A stretch of DNA of 64,000 bases from Pristionchus mayeri (GCA_036245805.1 BTRK01000003.1:40441215-40505214), one strand, 5' to 3'; shown: positions 1-12,145, counted from the first letter of the stretch. A program made the numbers and translations. Notes: generated by a model not told the origin, from the sequence alone.

Positions 1-482
1 ACGAAACCACACTCTCGCAAGTGTTAAAATATTTTGATCTTTCAAAATTTCAAAATTCCACATCATCAATGTGCTTACACTTCCTATGATAATTCTGTAT
101 AACTAACACCGCAGTGATTCAACCACTCTGGCAAAAGTTTCCCAGTGAGATCACAGGGGTTGGCGAGGGCGATAAGATGAGGGAACATGTGGACGAGTAT
201 ATTTAAATGCAGTTCTCTATTAATTTCTAATAAAGTGATGAAGAGATATTGGCAACCTGGCGTTTCCGGAGGATTTCATTCAACCACAAAACCCGATTTG
301 TAATTGGAGAGCATTAGAAAGACTGGCAAACGAATATCAGGCAAGCAAACATTGTTGTGGTGCGCATTGTCCTTCGTAGCATGTGTGGGATTGACAATTG
401 AAAATCACTAAACAAATTGACTCACTTACGAAACCACAATCTCACAAGAGCGAATATATTATGAACTTTCAGCAGTTCTATA
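1..482. repeat. Unit sequence of the diverged array, no gene
   Basis: This stretch holds pieces that recur across the window: the 'gaaaccacactctcgcaagtgt...aaaatattttgaa' segment at 4-37 and again at 424-465, and the 'gatttcattcaaccacaaaacccgatttg' segment at 273-302. The same segments appear for example near 3.25, 7.9, 36.35 and 41.5 kb. No ORF with recognisable similarity is present. It reads as diverged paralogous unit DNA truncated by the window edge. Confidence 0.6.
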
Positions 483-1667
483 AGAGAGACTATCTGAGTG
501 AATGGACATATGCTTGGCAAAGTTGAAAAAATGGAATTCGCCCTAAATGTGTATATGTGTAGTACTCAGTGAGCATAGCTCGGGCATGGTATATTTAGTG
601 CTCTAGGTGGCATGCTGAGAAGTATGCGACACTTTAGTCGAAAAAAGTCAATTTTCGAAATTTGCCATTTCGCTACCCATCGGAACGGGTGATACCTCAA
701 AAAATTCGGAATATTCATATGATTATATTTACCAAGTTTCATCCCTATCGGATCCAAACTCTTTCTGAAAATTCGAAAAATCGACTATTTTCTGTAAATT
801 TTTCATTACAGCTCTTCCGGCAGAGTGGTTTGGGAGCGTTTTAAATTTTGATTCTTGTAGTACTAACAGTCCACTATATAATGGGAGAAAATAAGGGAAA
901 TTATAAATACAGTTTTCGCAAAATTCGTGTTGAAGCACTGAAAAGTCGAATAAAGTCAGTTCGTGATAAGGTCCCAGGACCTACCGTACCCCAATGGAAC
1001 TTTAGAACGAATGTTCTGGAGTTATCCCACACGCAGTACTAGGTGAGGGAAATCCACCAGCATCATCAGAATGTAGATGCGCATCCGCGCGCGCCAACGC
1101 GCTGTCACTTTACAAATTTGAGAGGTTACGGTAGTTCTTTAACATCCGCGCGCTCGCGCGCGCGGATGCGCATCGAAATTCTGATGATGCTGGTGAATTT
1201 CCCTCATCGAGTACTGCGTGTAGGATAACTCCAGAACATTCGTTCTCAAGTTCCATTGGGGTACGGTAGGTCCTGGGACCTTATCATGAACTGACTTTAT
1301 TCGACTTTTCAGTGCTTGAACACGAATTTTGCGAAAACTGTATTTTTAATTTCCCTTATTTTCTCCCATTATACAGTGGACTGTTAGTACTACAAGAATC
1401 AAAATGCAAAACGCTCCCAAACCACTCTGCCGGAAGAGCTGTAATGAAAAAATTACAGAAAATAGTCGATTTTTCGAATTTTCAGAAAGAGTTTGGATCC
1501 GATAGGGATGAAACTTGGTAAATATAATCATATGAATATTCCAAATTTTTTGAGGTATCACCCGTTCCGATGGGTAGCGAAATGGCAAATTTCGAAAATT
1601 GACATTCCATTTTTCCAACTTTGCCAAGCCTCTTCACAAATATGTTCATTCACTCAGATAGTCTCTC
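483..1667. mobile_element. Foldback (palindromic) DNA element, copy 1
   Basis: The left end reads AGAGAGACTATCTGAGTGAA and the right end is its near-exact inverse, giving long inverted arms (about 610-1000 against 1240-1610) around a centre near 1125. The left flank is TATA and the right flank ATAA, so a TA or TATA target duplication is likely. The centre is a GC-rich hairpin (gcgcatccgcgcgcgc). The left arm carries about 100 bp that the right lacks. A relative with the same ends lies at 54191-54966. The 93-residue ORFs in both arms are mirror images of each other and are not genes. No transposase is visible, so it is non-autonomous. Confidence 0.8.
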
Positions 1668-2299
1668 ATAAGTTTTTTTACAGACCTACTCCGTTTCTAC
1701 TCGTCTGGATCCCCACCATACCAAGAAGAGGAGAACGCTGCTCTGCTCGGCAATACGAGCGTCGATACTCCTGATGAATCTGCAGCAGTGAGGTGTCGGA
1801 TGGGGAGTGGACGGATACATCTTTTAAAAGCAATATAGAAATTTGACAAATTTTCGAATAAAAATTGACAACTTTCCATCCCCATGGACTAACATATAAC
1901 CTTGAAACTCAAGTTGTACTTGAACAGATTTCGAGATACGGATTCCAGTTGTATTCGTAGTTGTATTCTTACAGTTAGTTCTCTTCTGCTTATTAACAAT
2001 TTAAAAGCACAAGAAGACTCGATTCGCCTACGAAATCACACTCTCCCACGTTCAAAAATATTGAATTTTGTTTCAGACCCTCCGCCAGTTCACTACATAC
2101 CAAATGTATTTCATTTCCCGCACTCTCTCATCACTCGATCGGTCTATAGAGTGTCTACGACAAAGATACAATTACTTGATTTTAATTACAAACTCTAGTG
2201 GAAGCCAGCTGACGAACAAGCACATATGATTGTACTGTTGCCTTTGTATTCACGTAGACTGATCCTTCATCATATTCATAGTCGGAGGAACTGATTTTG
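1668..2299. repeat. Unit sequence
   Basis: Contains the recurring 'cgtcgatgctcctgatgaa...ctgcagcagt' segment (about 1758-1790), which in other units sits upstream of the MVK N-terminal exon on the minus strand. It also holds the 'cgaaatcacactctcccacgttc' segment near 2030. No intact coding region is seen. Confidence 0.55.
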
Positions 2300-2469
2300 C
2301 CATATCAAATTCACGAAATAAACACATCACTAACTTGTCCTGCAAACTTCGTTCAACTTTTAAGCCAGAATCAACGGTATCGCTTCCCCCCTCTAAAATT
2401 CGGGAAGTGTAAGAGAGTTTCGGAGGGAGCGGAATGTCGAGAGTGACAAAAATTTCTGATTGATCCATC
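2300..2469 (-). pseudogene. Mevalonate kinase-like exon 2 fragment (VTLDIP exon)
   Basis: Reading minus from 2469, the sequence follows an AG acceptor (ctccag) and translates MDQSEIFVTLDIPLPPKLSY followed by TSRILEGGSDTV. The segment K/FVTLDIP matches in position and pattern the 'KVDLSLPNI' stretch of animal mevalonate kinases, which lies shortly after the N-terminal ATP-binding exon. The frame stays open to about 2250, but no adjoining kinase exons in frame are recognised nearby. Paralogous copies lie at 52223-53235 (plus) and, badly decayed, near 20945 and 63740. Assignment to MVK rests mainly on the linked exons elsewhere in the window. Confidence 0.5.
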
Positions 2470-4134
2470 CTGGAGAATTCAAGCTACATCCTGATTATTA
2501 TTATTTTGTGAACGGCCATCCCTCAATAATGACTTTGCAACTTTCAAATAATCATCCTCACCTCTCTTGATGGTCGAGAAATAACATTTTACCCAATGAT
2601 GTAATCAAGGGATTATCCACGATAAAACATCATATGCCGATAATGTCACAGATATGCAGCTATTCTCAATGAATCAAAGTAAGAAAATCAAGAAGGTACA
2701 CGTGTGCTGCCGCTTTTCGTCTTCATGATGCAATTACCGATTACCCCAATCGAAGTCTCATTACTAGTCAAAAATAACTTCTCAATAATGATACGATATT
2801 AGAGTTCAAATATCGCAACAAAAAACACATTCCAGTCGTTCTCGCGCCCTGATAAGACTTTTGAGCAGCAAAGTCTTCTTCACACCGGGATCGAGCAACG
2901 AGAGGTAGATTCGCCCATCGGCCGAAGTAAAATCGGTTACGCGGACGTGGAGTGCGGAGGCACGGATGTGGAACAGGCCGTGTCTGAGACGTGTCTACCC
3001 GCAGCAGTTGGAGAGAGTGTATGGACACGTGGATGAATCGAAGAAAAACAATATTAGGATTTTTGATCCCAAATTCAACGTGCGATTGGTATTTCACCAT
3101 CCCCATAAAAATTCATTCAATCGTGGACCCCGAGCTGTCCTTGGAGAGAATTCGTGTCGAAGTGCATGCGTGATGACAGAAATCAGTAATTGTTGATTTA
3201 TTCTTGAAGCCTTCTGTATATCAACAACTCGAAATCACTAGAAGGCTTGACTCGCCTGTGAAACCACACTCTCGCTAGTGTGAAAATACTCTCAACTATC
3301 AGTTTCACTTTGCTCGTCCACTACCACATCAAAAACGACGACCCTGTTCCAACCCTATTTGTACTTCTTCGTCGCTAATAACTCTTTGATTGAGCTAGTA
3401 TCACCGGAAACTTTTGTATATCCCTGCAAATAAAAAAAAATGTGCTCACAAGCTAGTCGTACACCGGTTGAAATATTGAGAAACATAAGCAAGGCGCTCT
3501 CGCGCTGCAATTTGTATTTTTCCCCGTACGATCGTCGTTTTCACCGATAAGATCGCTATGTGGTGTACCAAAACCCATGAATATCCCTTCGAATAAAGGA
3601 ATACTCACAATCTAGTCGTTCTCTCGCCCTGATAAGATCTTTCAAAAATATCCAACCGACCCGGTGCATTCGCTCTTTCGCCCGCCTACTTCACCACGTG
3701 GTCATCGCTTTCCCCGATCAATGTGCGGGTGTGTATCAAGAACAAATATCAAGCATTCACGAGTTGCAATCAGTCAGAAGTGCGAGTAAGATCACGCGTC
3801 AGATTCGACTGCACAGACTCGGTTAGCGGATGAGGTAGGGGACGCGTCTGGACAGAGAGGCATTTTCCAGATAAATGCCAGAGAGTCCAGAATCAAGCCG
3901 TTGTCTAGAATTCAAATGCAACTATATAAAAAATGTCTTGCAAAATTATTAATTTGTTGTGAATGCCTTGTCTTGTCGAAACGCACGTCACGTATTGACA
4001 ACTTGCGAAACCCATAGAATTTCATCCAACCACGAAACACAAGCTGACCTTGGAGAGAATTAGAAATACGAAGAAGATGAAACCAACTGATGGAGAGGCA
4101 CAAATTGTTGTAGCAGTTGAATTGTACTCACTAC
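2470..4134. repeat. Unit sequence including a marker segment at ~3650
   Basis: Recognisable unit segments in order are: 'gattgatccatcctgga' intron/exon border (2460), 'caaaccgacccggtgc...' marker (3650-3720), 'ggatgaggtaggggacgcgtctgg' (3825-3855) and 'gaaacacaagctgaccttggagag' (4034-4058). All recur in other units in the same order. A segment 'cccatcggccgaagt' (2912-2926) is shared with 12495. No gene is supported. Confidence 0.55.
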
Positions 4135-4483
4135 TAGGGCGGCAAGAACGGATCACGGGTTGACCTTTTGACCCTCTAAAACGGGTCAGATACGGGTCGG
4201 TCAGACCCGTCGGATACGGGTCAGACACGGGTCAAGGGTGAGAGCGAGAAAGGAAGAGGAAGAGCGAGAGATCATGTTGAACGGAGAGAGCGCAGAGAGA
4301 AGAGTCTCTCGGCGCTCTCTACCTTTATCGCGCTCTCTCGATCTTGCTCTTCCTTTCGAGAGGGAGTGAGAGCCGCTTCTAACCCGAAAATAACGGGTCA
4401 GAAACGGGTTAGGGTCATAAAATCGGGTGACCCGCGGAATGGTGAATAGCGCTGGTCACCCGTGACCCGTTTTTGCCGCCCTA
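4135..4483. mobile_element. Short hAT-type MITE (TAGGGCGGC family)
   Basis: A 349-bp element with ends TAGGGCGGCAAGAACGG / CCGTTTTTGCCGCCCTA, flanked by a perfect 8-bp duplication CTCACTAC (4127-4134 and 4484-4491). The interior is built of repeated 'acgggtca' motifs around a pyrimidine/purine-rich middle. It has no coding capacity. The 8-bp TSD and TAGGG end fit the hAT superfamily. A longer relative begins at 61274. Confidence 0.85.
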
Positions 4484-5057
4484 CTCACTACGATATGTAT
4501 GTCAACGATTGGCATTGCAAAATCACTAAACGTCTTGATTCACCTATGATACCGCGACACAAGCGCAATAATGTAAAGAATCAGCTATTTCTTTAAATAA
4601 TGACTACCTGTTCACTTCTGCATGTCCATGAATCCGCTGTTTCCAACCCATTTTCATTGTATTATCATATGAGTGGTGGACACCATCCGATAATTATTAT
4701 TTTGATACTAGACCATCGTCGAACGATGGAGTACACATTGAGAAAGGCTTGGTTCACCTATGTAACCTCACACTCGCTGGTGCGAAATGTAGTAATTTCG
4801 AGTAATCGACCCAGTTTTCGTAATCGCATATTTCGAAAGAGGAGAAAATTCTAAGAAATTCTGTTGTTTTTAAATTTGCTAATCGATCTCGTGGATGTCT
4901 GAAATATCGGATTTGCTGATTATTTATACTAACTGATATTCAGAGCTGAAATAAATCTCATAATCGATCGTAGAGTTACATTCTCGCCGTATGCCGAAGC
5001 TAAAACTCATCAAGTTTCTAATCATCATCAACGTACGTGCATTTCCTAGTACCCTTA
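4484..5057. repeat. Unit sequence duplicated at 27.9-28.5 kb
   Basis: The stretch from about 4700 to 5057 (aacgatgg...cttggttcacctatgtaacctcacactcgc, then gaaagaggagaaaattctaagaa...) is a direct copy of about 27910-28500 with moderate divergence. The two copies allow the Harbinger-type insertion at 5058 to be seen as an insertion against an empty site. No gene is seen. Confidence 0.65.
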
Positions 5058-5351
5058 CAAGGAGAGGTCGCGCAATGTATATGGAGTTTATAAACGAGAC
5101 CTAGCGCATTCGAAAGAGGAGAGAATTCTAAGAACTTCTGTTATTTTCAAATTTTCGGAACGTTCATGTGGTGTTGTAGGCTCATAGCGGGGAACGGTTT
5201 TTTGAGGCATCTCCCTAAACTCCCATAAACTCACATACTGCCCAGAGCTCCACATGAGCGTTCCGCAAATTTGAAAACAATAGAAGATCTTAGAATTTTC
5301 TCCTCTTTCGAATGCTTAGAAACTCCATATACATTGCGCGACATCTCCTTG
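5058..5351. mobile_element. PIF/Harbinger-type MITE
   Basis: A 294-bp element starting CAAGGAGAGGTCGCGCAATG and ending with the inverse, flanked by a 3-bp duplication TTA (5055-5057 and 5352-5354). The paralogous empty site at about 28485-28500 reads tttcctagtcccgttagactctg, confirming the insertion. The two arms fold over about 140 bp with a short asymmetric centre. A 3-bp TWA target duplication is characteristic of PIF/Harbinger. No transposase. Confidence 0.8.
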
Positions 5352-6095
5352 TTAGACTCTGGTTTCGTTAATTATAGATAGAACATGCAGTTGGAAAGTT
5401 TTCGATCGATACTATATTTCTGGTGGATAAAATATTGCTCTAATTTAGCTATCTAAACATGTTAACATTCTTGGCTAATCTTTAATTTATCCTCCCAAAT
5501 GTCCGTTCTCCCAGGCGGACCCTGATAGTGAAATGGGTGGTATGCTGCAATGTCAATTTTTTTTCGGAAAGTTATGTTTCAGCAAAATTGATTGGGACCT
5601 GCTCTCTCGAAAAGCGAAGCATCGGAATGAAATGAGAGAGAAAGATAAAATTGAAAAGCCCATCTCGTAAATTTTTATTCATAATGAGATTCCCTATGCC
5701 AATTTCCCTCTCATTTCAATCTCTCACAATGGGTTTTCTCATTCCTCGTCGTCTTTCCCAATCGAGCGGTTCTCAGAAAATATTTACGAAACGGGCCTTT
5801 CGAAAATGCAATTACGAAATGAGTTTTTACAAAAACAATTTTCCGAGTGGGGTTTTTCGAAAATTTAAATTCCCGAAATCTAACAAGTCAGCATACCACC
5901 GTGAAATTCCATGGGATGAGGTGTACATGTACACGAACACTTCTGCAAAATCGTTTTCATGCTGAAAATCCCGATAACCATTGGCTGGCAATTAGGATAC
6001 TCCACTTACCCCATTAAAAAAACACACGTTCACCACGTTCTCGATTTTTCGATAGAACCCCTTCAGCACTGTCATAAAAATAGGGCAGAGATTTC
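5352..6095. other. Non-coding unit sequence with degenerate short repeats
   Basis: The first 130 bp continue the interrupted unit (gttagactctggtttcg...). From 5590 to 5900 the DNA is enriched in variants of 'acgaaa/tcgaaaatg', forming a decayed inverted region (gagagagaaagata... against ...aatctctcac). A 104-residue open frame at 5651-5965 shows no recognisable domain and I do not call it a gene. Confidence 0.4.
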
Positions 6096-6460
6096 GGGGG
6101 TACGACATTTCCGCAACCGACATTTCCGCAACGGAGCGCCGTTTGCGTGAGAGTTGGCTTAGCAACTTGGGAGTTGTTGCATTGTTACCAGTATGTGCTC
6201 CCATACATAATCGTATATAAATTTCGTTACCAGACGATATTGAGACTTACCCCAAATCAACGACCCGGGGTTCATGGAATATGGATTTCCATGAACCCCG
6301 ATACGTTGAAACTCAATATCGCCTGGTAAAAAGAATTGTATATGCAAAGGTATGGGAGCACATACTGGTAACAGCGCAACAACTCCCAACTTGCTACCCC
6401 AACTCTCAAGCAAACGGCACTCCGTTGCGGAAATGTCGGTTGCGGAAATGTCGTACCCCC
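6096..6460. mobile_element. 365-bp hAT-type MITE, copy 1
   Basis: The ends read GGGGGTACGACATTTCCGCA with the inverse at the right. The subterminal part repeats 'gacatttccgcaac' twice. It is flanked by GAGATTTC (6088-6095) and GGGATTTC (6461-6468), an 8-bp duplication with one change. The centre holds a second hairpin around 'catggaatatggatttccatg'. Copy 2 at 40732-41096 has exactly the same length. No coding capacity. Confidence 0.85.
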
Positions 6461-6632
6461 GGGATTTCTGGCGAGTTTCACAAGCGTTCCTTCCCGTAAA
6501 GGTACGAAATCCGCAGAGGCTTTGCGAAAATGGGACATCAATTTACCTCACTCTCGCCACTCGACCTTTCGTAAAACATTGCGTGCTCTCCGAAGAGGAT
6601 TATCTTCTAGTAATGTACCAAAAAATGCTCTA

Positions 6633-7184
6633 CAGTACATGCTAATCGCCTTGCCTATATGCGGCCGCGGCGGGCCGCCGCGGACCGCGGATGCCCGCGG
6701 ATCGATTTTGCGGGAAAATGAGTAAAGTTCATGCAATGAATTGTTCATTTTTGAATTCCTCATGCGATTTCGCATCGGAATCACTATTTCATAATGGAAC
6801 ATTTTTTGAGGGATGTCAATTCAAAGTGATCAGGGCTACCGTACTCCCGAACATATTCCCACCGTTTTTGTGTCTTGAATTTTTCGGGTCAGTTTTCGAA
6901 CGCGATCCAAGTTTGCAAACTCTTCAATACCTTAAAGAAAGTCATAAAAACCCCAAAATGGAGGGATCATTTTCGGGAGTACTGTAGCCGTGGTCACTCC
7001 GAATCGAACCCCCTCAAAAATTTGCCTTTAATAAAATTAATATATTATAGTGATTCCGATGCGAAATCGCATGAGGAATTCAAAAATGAACAATTCATTG
7101 CATGAACTTTACTCATTTTCCCGCAAAATCGATCCGCGGCGGCCCGCCGCGGCCGCATATGGGCAAGGCGATTAGCATGTACTG
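6633..7184. mobile_element. Tc1/mariner-type foldback MITE with GC-rich ends, copy 1
   Basis: The ends are CAGTACATGCTAATCGCCTT and its inverse, each followed by a run of 'gcggccgcggcgg', bounded by TA dinucleotides (6631-6632, 7185-7186). The arms run about 200 bp, with a unique middle of roughly 170 bp. Copy 2 is at 50586-51036. No transposase. The CAGT start and TA target fit Tc1/mariner. Confidence 0.82.
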
Positions 7185-8919
7185 TACTATATATTCGAAT
7201 GATGAAATAGTCATAAGCTATTTGTGCTCCTGCCCTGAAAGGATATTTTGCGAAATACTAAACCCACCCGGTGCACTATCGCTTTACCTCACCTACTTCA
7301 CCTCGTGCTCTTCACTTTCACCAATAATTATTAGCTGTATAGATAAAATTAGTCTAATCGAGAACAAAGATCAAGCGCTAACTCACTACAATCCTCCTGA
7401 GGCGCGAGTCAGAGAGGCTGCGTCTGGAAAGATCTTAAAGAGGCCAGGATCCAGGCGTTTATAAAATTCAAATGTAATAATTTCAATAGAATATCGTCAT
7501 CTTCAATATTATATGGGCAAGAACGGACGAGGAATGCTCCATGCTGAGCCAATATGAGAGGTAAAATTTCTCACCTCTCCGCGTTCACTCAATCGACGGA
7601 AACGAACAACTTGAGTAACTCGCAACACGAGAAACGGCCCGTGGTAGATGTGGTATAAAAGGATGGAAAGGACTGGGGAAACATGTGGATAAATATAGCC
7701 AAAAGCAGTGTTTGATTTTCCACTACATTTCTGATCTATTCGCAACATGCCATTTCCGAAACATTCCTACAATAGTGAAATCTGAGTAATACTCAGAGAG
7801 AATTCGAGAGACGGAGAAGCGGAACAGACATGCAGAAATTGTTGTTCTTGTAATTTCTCCTACAACCGATTACCAATTTCAAATCTCCAGAATACTTGGC
7901 TCTCCTGCGAAACCACAATCCCACAAGAGCTTGCATATGAATATTCAGCTATTCTATCAGGTTCTCTTTGTTCGTCCACTAGCTATGGTGCATAGTGCTA
8001 ACCTTCCCTCTTTCTATTCAATTGGATCAATTATACAGTGGAGACGGAGCATGGTGAACGGATAATCGAATGAAAGTTAATCGACTCCTGAGAAGAGAGA
8101 GAATATAGAGGTGCGAAAGAAGTTACCGAAGAAATATTATTGGTGTTGTGCTATTCATGTTTACCATTGAGACTGGGCAAGGAGAGTGATGAGGCTACTG
8201 AAGACCTGCTGCTGGACGAACATCCCGCGGCTGCTGCGGCACCTGTCGCACAAGGAGGCGTCCGATTGGAGGAACGATACATTATGTTTTTAAAACGGAT
8301 CCCGAGTGATTGACAACTATCCATCCACGTATAATTTTATGCAATCGTGAAACCCGTGTTGTCCTTGGAAGGAAAATCGAGTTATGAAGAAGTAGGTGCA
8401 ATCATAACAGCGAGCGAGAAATTGATTCATCTGTACATCCTCAACGGATATTCGAATTTTTGAAAGAACTATATTGATCAAAAAATGCATTCGTTAACGT
8501 GAAACCTATAATTTCAATGCTAATGTGTCGAGCATCACCACTCTACAGTCTCTCTCTAACATTTTTCAACTCGAGGAATTGTGATCTGACAAAACCCCGA
8601 CCACAGAATCAATTAATGATTTTGATTACTCTTCAATAATTGGTGAGGCGCTATTCGCAATGAATTTCATGCATCCTCGACACCGGAGTCCCCCTATCTT
8701 TCGCGTGAAATTAGGCCCACAGGGAAGAGTAGGTGTTTAGCCAACAATCTAACATGTAAGAATCTCGAATTGACGCTTTACAATGATCATCATCATCATC
8801 ATCATTTTATCCAGGACGATCCAGAAACAATTGAATCTACTACACAACCTCACGCTCTCTAGTGCGAAAATTATGAATTCTATTCATCATTTAACACTCG
8901 AGTATACCTTGGGTACAGC
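7185..8919. repeat. Unit sequence including marker at ~7260
   Basis: Unit segments seen are: marker 'aacccacccggtgcactatcgctttacctc' (7260-7290), 'cctgaggcgcgagtcagagaggctgcg' (7398-7425), 'gaaaccacaatcccacaag' (7909-7930), 'ggctgctgcggcacctgtcgcacaaggagg' (8230-8250) and 'cccgtgttgtccttggaag' (8350-8370). No intact coding region. Confidence 0.55.
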
Positions 8920-9030
8920 TGCGTCGAGTCCACTGGCCCTTCAATAGATGAGACTCTCAGCAGCATTGGACCGCTGTAGAATCGTGTCCAAGTGATTCTC
9001 ATCCGATGTCATGTTACTATCCACGTCCTC
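8920..9030 (-). pseudogene. MVK-like exon 3 copy (LIHG/SGLDA exon)
   Basis: On the minus strand this follows a good acceptor (ctttctttcag at 9031-9041). It reads for 37 codons: EDVDSNMTSDENHLDTILQR, then SNAAESLIY, stop, RASGLDA. The pattern hLDxIxKWs..aE.LIHG..SG.DA matches the animal mevalonate kinase segment containing HGxPSGxDN, which contacts substrate and phosphates. Here the invariant Gly of HG has become TGA, in frame, and Lys-Trp is lost. It is a single-exon relic; no C-terminal exon is found immediately downstream. Confidence 0.7.
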
Positions 9031-10607
9031 CTGAAAGAAAGGCGATTAGTGATCAACGATTCAACATGAGGCAGAATCTGAATGTTTTGAGATCTGAGCA
9101 GTCACACCTTCTCCAAACTGTGATCTGACTACGAGAGGTAGAGACGATCAAGTGCAAAAGTGAACAGACTACTACCTTTCGTAATTATCATCCACGTAAG
9201 TTTAAGCAAAAATGTGCATTTAATAATTGCGCTTACCATAGCAAGTCATTATTACAATTTTTTTTCAATTTCAAATAAATTATTATTTTTCCATATGAAA
9301 AGGCACACACTAATCGAACCAAATGAAATTGTCGGTATATATCATTCACGAATCGCCATTTCACCAAGTTCACAAAATAGTATTCAACACATATTTCTCA
9401 GGAAATAGGACGAGTACTCGCCAAACCATGAACTTCCACGGCTGCTGATGCATCTGCAGTAGGGGAGAAGGATTCGATTAGGGGAAAAGGGTAAGATGCA
9501 TATGATCAGATAAGTATCAGTATTAGTGTCTATATCTTGACCTTTCAGCTATTGTATTAACGTATCTTTCGACTACCATATGCGTAATCAAGGATCCCTA
9601 GTTCTACTTCTATATCACAAAAAAGCAGTGATTCAGAAAATCGAATCAAAATTTAAAAAAAAAACCTGCAATGCGCACAAGGGATGGCAATTCAGTAGGC
9701 ACGTACGTTGCGGCGATTTGGATTGTCCACTATATCCAATTCACTACAGCTTATGCACTAAAAGAGGTTTGGATTACGCAAACCGAATGGATTATCCGAA
9801 AAAAAGAGATCGGATAGTTTGGATTATCCGCTTGAGCGCGCGCGACTCTACGCGTCTAAATGGATAATCTGTATCCATTTGGCCATCCTTAAGGCGCACA
9901 CGCGCTCCAGTTCGTTTATTTCCTCGTGCGATTATCGTTCTCTCCGATACAATGACGCTGAACAGTACCGAAAACCCTTTAATATCCCTGCGAATATGGA
10001 AATACACACAATCTAGTCGTTCTTCAGCCCTGATAAGATCTTTCACAAAAATACCAAACCGACCAGGCGTACTCCCGCTCCAGCTAGCCTACTTCATCTT
10101 GTGGTCATCAACGCAGTCAATGCTCCGTTTGACTCTGACGAATATATTTAAAATTTAAATCAAATATCAAACATCTAGCGTTCACGAGCTACAATCCGCT
10201 TGAGGAACAAATCATATTACGCGCCTGAGGCGGAGGATGCGCAGAACCCGGAGATCGGATGATCGAGCATGCGTCTGGAAAGAGATTCTTCATTTAATAT
10301 ACATATTACATGGATGAGAGGTCAGAATACTGGAGTTTCGAACTCAGGATTAAATACAGAATTCTTATAAAAAACACAAAAATGAACATTCCGTATCATA
10401 TCACTGCTGCAGCTGCCAAATAAATATCAAATTTACCCGGTGCATACTCGCTGCCACTTGCCTACTTCATCTTATGATCACCACTTTCACCATTGAATCA
10501 ATTAGAAAACAGATAAAAGTGTTATCATTTAGACCAAAAATTAAACACTGTAAACGTATTAGCACACAGTCATGCCGTAACTATCCAATTATTTGAAATA
10601 TCACTAA
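9031..10607. repeat. Unit sequence with two marker copies (10.05 and 10.43 kb)
   Basis: 9400-9500 holds the 'ctgctgatgcatctgcagtaggggagaaggattcga' segment. 9775-9900 has a short imperfect inverted repeat around 'ggattatccg...cggataatcc'-type motifs and gcgcgcgc runs. Marker segments are at 10040-10110 and 10430-10500. 10225-10275 carries 'ctgaggcggaggatgcgcagaacccggagatcgg'. No gene is supported. Confidence 0.5.
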
Positions 10608-10640
10608 CTCGTTTATAAAAGACGGCATGCTTTCCGCTTC
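10608..10640 (-). pseudogene. Tail end of an MVK-like N-terminal exon
   Basis: The minus strand reads HAVFYKRVS across 'gacggcatgctttccgc' in reverse, aligning with the HAVVYGR end of the N-terminal exon and its donor region. The adjoining plus-strand 'aattatttgaaatatcactaactcg' matches the start of intron 1 next to the exon at 32148. The ATP-loop half of the exon is gone. Confidence 0.45.
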
Positions 10641-10994
10641 ACTGAATCTCTTAAAAAATCGACAAGGTGCATTTGCGCTGCCGCTTTTCTTCTTCATCAT
10701 GTAATCACCTATGACCTCAATCTACAGCGGACTTCCATCCGAAAAATAACATCCCATGACTAAGCAATACCCGGAGGATTGCAGCATGCAATTCCTGGAG
10801 CATATTATTCACGCAACTTCGCACTCGCTAGATCGTAAACTTTGCATTTCCATTATTCTGCACGATCTTGGAAAAAAAATTCTTTCAATATAATTTTAAT
10901 GCTATTTTGTAATTGATGGAACGATTTCGCGAACGCATGAAAAGAATTGACTCGTCTACGTAACTCTAACTCGCATGTGCAAAAATCGGAAATG

Positions 10995-11081
10995 GCTCTT
11001 TCATGGATTAGACTGTGCAGTAGTGGACCACTTGCGAATCGTGTCCAGGTGCTCCTCCTCCAAATTCATGTTGCCATCCGC
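10995..11081 (-). pseudogene. MVK-like exon 3 copy with one frameshift
   Basis: The minus-strand translation ADGNMNLEEEHLDTIRKWST is uninterrupted. One extra base then shifts the frame before SLIHERA. It preserves LDTIRKWS, which corresponds to the LxLINKW stretch of animal mevalonate kinases. The expected acceptor CAG is replaced by AAG (ttatcaaag). No partner exon lies just below it, so this is a stranded fragment. Confidence 0.65.
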
Positions 11082-11695
11082 TTTGATAAATGGGAAATGA
11101 GGTAACAGATCTAAGATCAAGAAAAAATGCACAGTTTTTGAGATAGCTAAATTAGAGCAACTATTCTTTTTTCAACTATCGTAGTACACAACAACTAATC
11201 GAAAACTTTCGAACTGTAAGCCCTATTGAGAAGTGGCGAAACCAAAGTCTAATCGGACTAGGAAATTCACGTTGAAGGGCCAAAATCGGTTTCAAAAAAC
11301 GTTAAACCGACCCGGCGAACTCTCGCTCCAGATCGCCTACTTCCCCTTGTGATCACCCACGTAGCCAATGCTCCTTAGGCCCAGAAGAAAAAAAAATAAA
11401 ATAGAAATCAATCATCAAGCACTCACTGGCTACAATCAGCTTGAGGAACAATATAAATTACTCGTCTGAGGCGTAATCTCGTCCGAGTCTGAGGATACGC
11501 AGAACCCGGATATCGGATTAGGTAGATGAAGCGTGTGGAAAGAGAGACTTTTTTCGGATACATGTTACATGGATCAGAGGCCAAAATCCGGGAGTTGTGT
11601 AGAACTCAGGAGTGATTACAAAATTCTTGCAAAATACCCGAAAATGAAACTTCCGTATTATATCATTGTCCTTCCATATCCTCCCTACCGTATAC

Positions 11696-12145
11696 CTAGT
11701 GCGGCTGCGATGAAAGTGGAGAATAGTGCCGGTCGGTTGGCGTGTTCCACTTCGGGTCTTCCAAGTGGGAGCTGCCACACATCGTAGCCCAGTCGGACCA
11801 ACTCAGATGTGATTATGTCCAGCATGCGCTGACGTGCCTGAGAAAGGTGAGGGCAGTTTAGAGTGTCATTTCATTTTTTGAGAAAAATAACATTCTAAGA
11901 TTGCGTGATCTCAGTATCAATGGTTTTCGTAGACGGTATGAAACATGAAACCTTGTATTGAGCTGAAAAAATCAAATCATTTTCGTTGTGCAAGTTTTTT
12001 TGTGGATTATTTGCATCTGATAACCACCGTTGAAGTAAACCTCAGAATCAGGCATAAACATGCATCCAGTCCACTGGCCCTTCAATAGATTAAACTCTCA
12101 ACAACAGTGGACCACTTGCGAAGTCCAGATGCTGTCCAGATGGGC
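11696..12145 (-). pseudogene. MVK-like exon 3 + intron + C-terminal exon, minus strand
   Basis: The C-terminal exon (11837 down to 11696) follows a clean acceptor ctttctcag and is fully open: ARQRMLDIITSELVRLGYDV, then WQLPLGRPEVEHANRPALFS and TFIAAAL, with a GT at its end. The pattern x-LTSxGFDxxExxxGxPGV is the C-terminal signature of animal mevalonate kinase. The upstream exon (about 12145-12061) reads HLDSI...SGLDAC but is frameshifted. The roughly 220-bp intron between them is shared with copies at 13.4, 20.1 and 58.1 kb. In intact kinases about 180 residues lie between these two exons, so the copied gene was already internally deleted or the exons were skipped. Confidence 0.75.

Noticed and set aside
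1493..1774. 93-codon frames in the first foldback as genes
   Set aside because: The same peptide appears on both strands because the two arms are inverse copies.
7260..7330. Marker segment translating as PPGALSLYLTYFTSCSSL, resembling the GHMP kinase PPGAGLGSSAA motif
   Set aside because: In nearly all units this reading is on the strand opposite to the linked MVK exons, the GLGSS core is absent, and the other frames are equally open. I treat the similarity as chance.
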